Translations under genes and position numbers: made by a program
The notes under the pieces: model-generated
What the model saw: only the letters and a program-made list of their open reading frames with translations
Databases searched by the model: none
Told to the model about the DNA's origin: nothing
NCBI RefSeq assembly: GCF_008271295.1
Contig: NZ_VTOY01000010.1
Location: forward strand, 1-64,000
Direction of reading: 5' to 3'
Source: Pseudoselenomonas ruminis
Lineage (GTDB): Bacteria > Bacillota > Negativicutes > Selenomonadales > Selenomonadaceae
DNA length: 64,000 nucleotides
Shown here: in pieces, positions 60,265 through 64,000 of the stretch
How positions within the stretch are numbered: the first letter of the stretch is position 1
Layout of the letters: every line of letters starts with the position of its first letter

Positions 60265-62181
60265 ATGGCAATGATTTTTAACAGAAAAACAGGTGTGTCA
60301 TTTTTTGTGGCGTTGCTGGCGGCAGGAATACCGTGGACGGCATTTGCTGGCACGCAGGAGCAGCAACCAAAAGTAATTCAGGTGATGAAACAGGCCCCGG
60401 CAGCCGTAAAGAAACCATCTGCGCTGGAGTTGAAGATAGATCGGGCGGATGTGTATCAGTTGCCTAGAAATTTCCGTATGGCCACTGACGGATACAAGGG
60501 GATGACCAAATCGGGAGCCATGCCCACCAGGACAGGTCTGGAAAAGTTGCACGCTTCAGCGTCCAGTTGTTTTTCGGAGAAAGAATTGGAGGCCATACTG
60601 GCGACTGTGCCTGTAAGTGCAGATAAGTTTTACGATATTGATCTGCGTGGAGAGTCCCATGGTTATTTGGATGGCACGGCTGTAAGCTGGTATGCGGATC
60701 ATGATTGGGGGAATGATGGCCGCAAGGCAGATATTATTCTGCCGCTGGAAAAGGAACAGTTAGGGGCTTTGGCTGGGCAGAAAGCTTGCCAGGTCTATCG
60801 TTTCGATGACAAGAAGAATGTGCTTTTAGACTCGGTTTTGCAGTCCTATCATCAAGTGCGTACCGAGGAAGAAATGGTACGCCAGCATGGAGCAAAGTAT
60901 TTTCGCTTGACCCTTCAAGACCATTTCCGTCCGGAGGATTCGGATGTTGACCACTTTGTGGAGTTTTACAAGCAGCTGCCCAAGGATGCCTGGCTGCACT
61001 ATCATTGCTATGCCGGTATGGGGCGTACAACGATTTTCTTCGTCATGCATGACATTTTGAAAAATGCCGGATCGGTGAGCTTTGATGATATCATTCAACG
61101 GCAGAAACTTATTGGCATCGTTGACCTGAGTGAGATACCTGAAAAAAAACGCAATTATGGCCGCAAGGCATATATTGAGCGGTATCAGTTTGTGGCGCAT
61201 TTCTATGATTATGTTAAGGAAAACCCGAAATTAGAAGTTCCGTATAGTGTCTGGGCGAAAAAACATAAGGTCAATCTGTGGGAGCCGGATTACAGTGGGT
61301 ATATCTGGCGAATCGATGCGGAAAACAGGGAAAGCCTGCCCAGAAATTTCCGTACTGCGGATGGTCCGTTCAAGCAGGATATGCCCGCAGATAAAGCGGG
61401 GAAAGGATTTACCCAGAATCCTTCCCGCCAGGGCCTTGACCGTTTAGCTATGTCCGGTAGTGCAGAATTTTCTGCTGGGGAATTTAAGGCATTGCAGCAA
61501 GCGTTAAAGACAAAAACACAAGGTCCTGTTTATGTGGTGGATTTGCGGCAAGAATCCCATGGATTGTTCAATGGCCAAGCGGTCAGTTGGTATGGCGACC
61601 GCGATTGGGGAAATGTGGGCAAGACACGGCAGGAAGTTTTACGCGATGAGAGCAAACGGATTCACCAAGCTAAGGGGAAGAGCCTTTTGCTGGCAAAATT
61701 GGATAAGAAAAAGCTGCCGGCTAATCCGCATAAGGAGAAAATAGACAAAGTCATGAGTGAGCAGCAGCTGGTGGAAGGTGCTGGCTGGCATTATTTGCGT
61801 CTCACGGATACGGATCATGTATGGCCGGCGGCTGCAAAAATTGAGAAGTTTATTGCGTTTACTCAGTCACTGCCCCAGGATGCTTGGCTGCATTTTCATT
61901 GCCAGGCGGGGAAAGGCAGGACCACGGCTTATATGGCTATGTATGATATGATGAAAAATCCTGAGGTACCCTTGCGTGATATTCTTTCCCGGCAGTATCT
62001 GCTGGGAGGCGCTTATGTGGCTTATGAATCAGCCAAGGCTGTGCCGGGCCAATGGAAAGCTGATTATTATCACCAAAAGGCCAGAATGATTGAGAAATTC
62101 TATCGTTATGTGCAGGCTGCCCATAACGATGGTTTTTCCTTAAAGTGGTCACAGTGGTTGCGGGAACATGAGGATATCTGA
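60265..62181 (+). CDS. Tandem-domain PTP-like phytase (myo-inositol polyphosphate phosphatase)
   Basis: 638 residues. A signal peptide (about 1-29, ending WTAFAG) is followed by two homologous PTP-like phytase domains (about 50-345 and 350-636). Both have the YRLPRNFR-like opening (YQLPRNFRMA; SLPRNFRTA), a DLRxESHG strand, WYxDxDWGN, a general-acid loop (QDHFRP; TDHVWP) and the CX5R P-loop: HCYAGMGRT and HCQAGKGRT. The enzyme removes phosphates from phytate in the periplasm or outside. Single-domain (Selenomonas ruminantium) and tandem (Mitsuokella) forms are known in this family. Both copies keep the catalytic residues. Confidence 0.92.
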   Translation: MAMIFNRKTGVSFFVALLAAGIPWTAFAGTQEQQPKVIQVMKQAPAAVKKPSALELKIDRADVYQLPRNFRMATDGYKGMTKSGAMPTRTGLEKLHASASSCFSEKELEAILATVPVSADKFYDIDLRGESHGYLDGTAVSWYADHDWGNDGRKADIILPLEKEQLGALAGQKACQVYRFDDKKNVLLDSVLQSYHQVRTEEEMVRQHGAKYFRLTLQDHFRPEDSDVDHFVEFYKQLPKDAWLHYHCYAGMGRTTIFFVMHDILKNAGSVSFDDIIQRQKLIGIVDLSEIPEKKRNYGRKAYIERYQFVAHFYDYVKENPKLEVPYSVWAKKHKVNLWEPDYSGYIWRIDAENRESLPRNFRTADGPFKQDMPADKAGKGFTQNPSRQGLDRLAMSGSAEFSAGEFKALQQALKTKTQGPVYVVDLRQESHGLFNGQAVSWYGDRDWGNVGKTRQEVLRDESKRIHQAKGKSLLLAKLDKKKLPANPHKEKIDKVMSEQQLVEGAGWHYLRLTDTDHVWPAAAKIEKFIAFTQSLPQDAWLHFHCQAGKGRTTAYMAMYDMMKNPEVPLRDILSRQYLLGGAYVAYESAKAVPGQWKADYYHQKARMIEKFYRYVQAAHNDGFSLKWSQWLREHEDI

Positions 62182-62199
62182 TCGTGGTATATTAATTGT

Positions 62200-62290
62200 C
62201 CTAAAAGTGCTGTGCACTCTTTTTAGGGATCTTCCCTAAAAGGGGCATAAAAAGGTGCGGCAAAATACGAAAGTATTTTGCCGCACCTCT
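62200..62290 (+). terminator. Hairpin cluster and terminator after the phytase
   Basis: AGGTGCGGCAAAATAC (62253-62268) pairs perfectly with 62273-62288 around GAAA and has a T-rich tail; it can serve both converging genes. Just before, CCTAAAAGTGC (62200-62210) can pair with GCACTCTTTTTAGG, while TTTTAGGGA pairs alternatively with TCCCTAAAA (to 62240): two mutually exclusive hairpins. Confidence 0.8.
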
Positions 62291-62330
62291 TTTATATTAT
62301 GTTGAATTGGAAGCGTAAGATAGATGGGGG

Positions 62331-62876
62331 TTATTCGCCAAAGTAACGGTCAAACAAGCCTTTGAAGCCGCGGCCGTGCCGAGCTTCGTCTTTGGCCATT
62401 TCATGAACCGTATCATGAACAGCATCAAGATTCAGCTGTTTTGCGAGCGTAGCAAGTTCTTTCTTGCCTGCGCAAGCACCATGCTCGGCATCAATACGCA
62501 TAGCAAGGTTTTTCTTGGTGCTGTTGGTCAGTACTTCACCGAGAAGTTCGGCAAATTTGGCTGCATGCTCAGCTTCTTCCCAAGCATAGCGTTTGTAAGC
62601 CTCGGCAACTTCCGGATAACCTTCGCGATCAGCCTGACGTGCCATGGCGAGATACATGCCGACTTCGGAGCACTCGCCTGTGAAGTTCTGGCGAAGACCT
62701 TCGATAATGCGCGGGTCAACGTCTTTGGCCGTTCCGACGTGGTGCTCATCCGCGTAGGTCATTTCACCGCTCTGCTCGACGAATTTGTCAGCTGGAGCTT
62801 TGCAGATTGGGCATACTGCCGGAGCCTGCTCGCCCTCGTAAACATAACCACAGACCGTGCATACAAATTTTTTCAT
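62331..62876 (-). CDS. Reverse-type rubrerythrin (N-terminal rubredoxin, C-terminal diiron domain)
   Basis: 181 residues. The rubredoxin domain comes first ([29 protein letters not shown], two CxxC). The four-helix diiron domain follows with [25 protein letters not shown] and [10 protein letters not shown]. The domain order is opposite to classical rubrerythrin, as in revRbr of clostridia, which reduces hydrogen peroxide and oxygen. ATG 62876 follows AGGAGGG. It is an oxygen-defence gene fitting a strict anaerobe. Confidence 0.93.
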   Translation of the reverse strand: MKKFVCTVCGYVYEGEQAPAVCPICKAPADKFVEQSGEMTYADEHHVGTAKDVDPRIIEGLRQNFTGECSEVGMYLAMARQADREGYPEVAEAYKRYAWEEAEHAAKFAELLGEVLTNSTKKNLAMRIDAEHGACAGKKELATLAKQLNLDAVHDTVHEMAKDEARHGRGFKGLFDRYFGE

Positions 62877-63183
62877 AATGATAACCCTCCTGTATAAACA
62901 CATGAACCAATAATTATTTATTCTTGGTGCTATTTGATTGGTACGCTTTTATTATAGGCTATCTGCTATAAAATAGAAATAGTCAAATATCGTCAAAATT
63001 TGAGTTTATATGGATAAAACTTAAAAATTCTCAACGATGCTCTATATAACACAGTTTTTAAAATGAAATATCAATTAATAATTATTATCCATTATGTGAT
63101 TTGGCAGCAATGCAGCTTCGTGCTATAATAGGAGATTGAATGATGTTTTTTAAACACTATGTATATAGGAGAGTAAATAACGA
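62877..63183. promoter_or_regulatory. AT-rich divergent region between rubrerythrin and tsaE
   Basis: On the minus strand TATAAT (about 62950-62955) could serve rubrerythrin. ACCAA/TTGGT (62906-62927) flank an AT-rich core, an operator-like dyad in the leader. TAATAATTATTATCC near 63077-63091 resembles a PerR box loosely. For tsaE only GGAGAG (63167-63172) is clear. No gene is seen. Confidence 0.4.
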
Positions 63184-63666
63184 ATGTTTACCTGTATGAC
63201 AAGTTCTCCCGAAGAAACTGTACACCTAGCCGAGCTGGTGGGGCAAAAAATCCGGGAGGGAACCGTGCTTTGCCTGGAGGGCGACCTGGGAGCTGGGAAG
63301 ACGCTGTTTGTCCAGAGTCTTGCGCATACCTTGGGCGTCGAGGGAGAAGTGACAAGTCCGACGTTCAATCTGATGAATGTATATGAAGGGATTTGCCGCA
63401 TCTACCATTTTGACCTTTACCGGCTGGAAACGGAAGAAGAGTTAGAGGATATTGGTTTCTATGAATACACGGAGGAACCAGAGGGAATTGTTGTAATCGA
63501 GTGGCCGGACAAATTTCCAGAATCACTGCCGGAGGATTATGTGAAAATCTCGATTGAGCGGACGGGGGAGACTGAGAACAGCCGCCGCTTTATGTTCTCT
63601 TGTGCAGGCGAGAAATATCAGGAATTCATAAAGGAGTTGGAAACATTTGTCCATACTAGCCATTGA
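63184..63666 (+). CDS. tsaE: tRNA threonylcarbamoyladenosine biosynthesis ATPase TsaE
   Basis: 160 residues. The P-loop GDLGAGKTLFVQ, TSPTFNLMNVYEG and YHFDLYRLETEEELEDIGF are characteristic. With TsaB, TsaC and TsaD it makes the t6A base at position 37 of ANN-decoding tRNAs. It overlaps tsaB by about 20 bases. Confidence 0.96.
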   Translation: MFTCMTSSPEETVHLAELVGQKIREGTVLCLEGDLGAGKTLFVQSLAHTLGVEGEVTSPTFNLMNVYEGICRIYHFDLYRLETEEELEDIGFYEYTEEPEGIVVIEWPDKFPESLPEDYVKISIERTGETENSRRFMFSCAGEKYQEFIKELETFVHTSH

Positions 63667-64000
63667 TACCTCGACACAAGTATCGAGTGTGGCGGTTGCT
63701 TCAAAGGAACGGTTGTCGGCTGAGCTTACCATGCAGGCGAAACTCACTCACTCGGAAACTTTGATGCCCCATATTGAACAGGTGCTCAAAATGGCATCGG
63801 TTGCGAAAGACAAATTAGAAGGAATTGCTGTCAGCATAGGCCCGGGTTCTTTTACTGGGCTGCGGATTGGCTTGGCGGCAGCCAAGGCAATGGCCTACGC
63901 GTTGGATTTGCCGTTAGTAGGCGTATCGACGTTGAAAGCATTGGCGTATCATTATCCGGTTCAGGGTGTGCGCCTGGTATGCCTTTTGGATGCCCAGAAG
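63647..64000 (+). CDS. tsaB: tRNA threonylcarbamoyladenosine biosynthesis protein TsaB (5' part)
   Basis: 118 codons to the window edge, cut off. TTG 63647 is about 10 bases after AAGGAG (63631-63636). MSILAIDTSTQVSSVAVASK and the SIGPGSFTGLRIGLAAAKAMAYA signature identify TsaB, a non-catalytic partner of TsaD. Its start lies inside tsaE. Confidence 0.94.
   Translation, partial: MSILAIDTSTQVSSVAVASKERLSAELTMQAKLTHSETLMPHIEQVLKMASVAKDKLEGIAVSIGPGSFTGLRIGLAAAKAMAYALDLPLVGVSTLKALAYHYPVQGVRLVCLLDAQK

Noticed and set aside
63077-63091. PerR box upstream of rubrerythrin/tsaE
   Set aside because: Only a loose AT-rich resemblance, about 200 bases from the rubrerythrin start; not strong enough to list as a site of its own.

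Overview
The window reads as chromosomal DNA from an anaerobic, diderm Firmicute of the Selenomonadaceae (Selenomonas/Mitsuokella-like, Negativicutes). Gene order and families are clostridial: a rplU-prp-rpmA-obg block with the Firmicute-type N-terminal extension on L27, a FapR-controlled fatty-acid cluster, CheV and rubrerythrin. An AcrAB-type RND efflux pair implies an outer membrane. A lactate racemase operon and a tandem PTP-like phytase fit a gut or rumen selenomonad. The genus is inference, not proof.

Layout. 1-500: tail of an rRNA operon (5S) with tRNA-His, tRNA-Trp and tRNA-Ser. 500-4270: purine-riboswitch-controlled NCS2 permease, then a methyl-accepting chemotaxis protein. 4300-13300: L21 leader, rplU-prp-rpmA, obgE-yhbY-proB-proA, an unlisted 52-aa membrane protein, nadD-yqeK-LCP-rsfS-cvfB. 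13300-20700: cheV, an orphan solute-binding protein, rimO-pncC-DEAD helicase, two secreted proteins of unknown function. 20745-24580: tRNA-Gln, a DUF4127 protein, rsmD-coaD-coiled coil. 24580-30340: Mga-like regulator divergent from larA-larD, then larB-larC. 30360-39480: RpiB-like isomerase, yceD-rpmF, fapR-plsX-fabK-fabD-fabG-acpP, a second FabK-like flavoprotein, fabF, rnc. 39570-48890: MBL hydrolase, marR/acrA-acrB, recA-recX, guaA.

48967-51933 is the accessory segment. It begins at an intact tRNA-Pro and ends at a decayed copy of that tRNA's 3' half. It holds a class A beta-lactamase of the ACI type, a truncated near-identical copy of it, a cupin gene, and the 5' stubs of two regulator genes (NarL-type receiver and Rrf2-type), each cut at an identical 37-bp hairpin-containing repeat. 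No integrase or transposase is visible.

51979-64000: membrane DnaJ-like protein, ABC-F ATPase, AraC regulator divergent from an organophosphate transporter plus a 971-aa metallophosphoesterase, the two-domain phytase, a reverse-type rubrerythrin, tsaE and the start of tsaB.

Beyond the genes, four promoter-like elements with the same sequence and the same internal spacing lie upstream of the chemotaxis receptor, cheV, a secreted protein and larB. They resemble sigma-H promoters and suggest an alternative-sigma regulon linking chemotaxis, surface functions and lactate racemase maturation. All statements come from reading the sequence; no database search was run.
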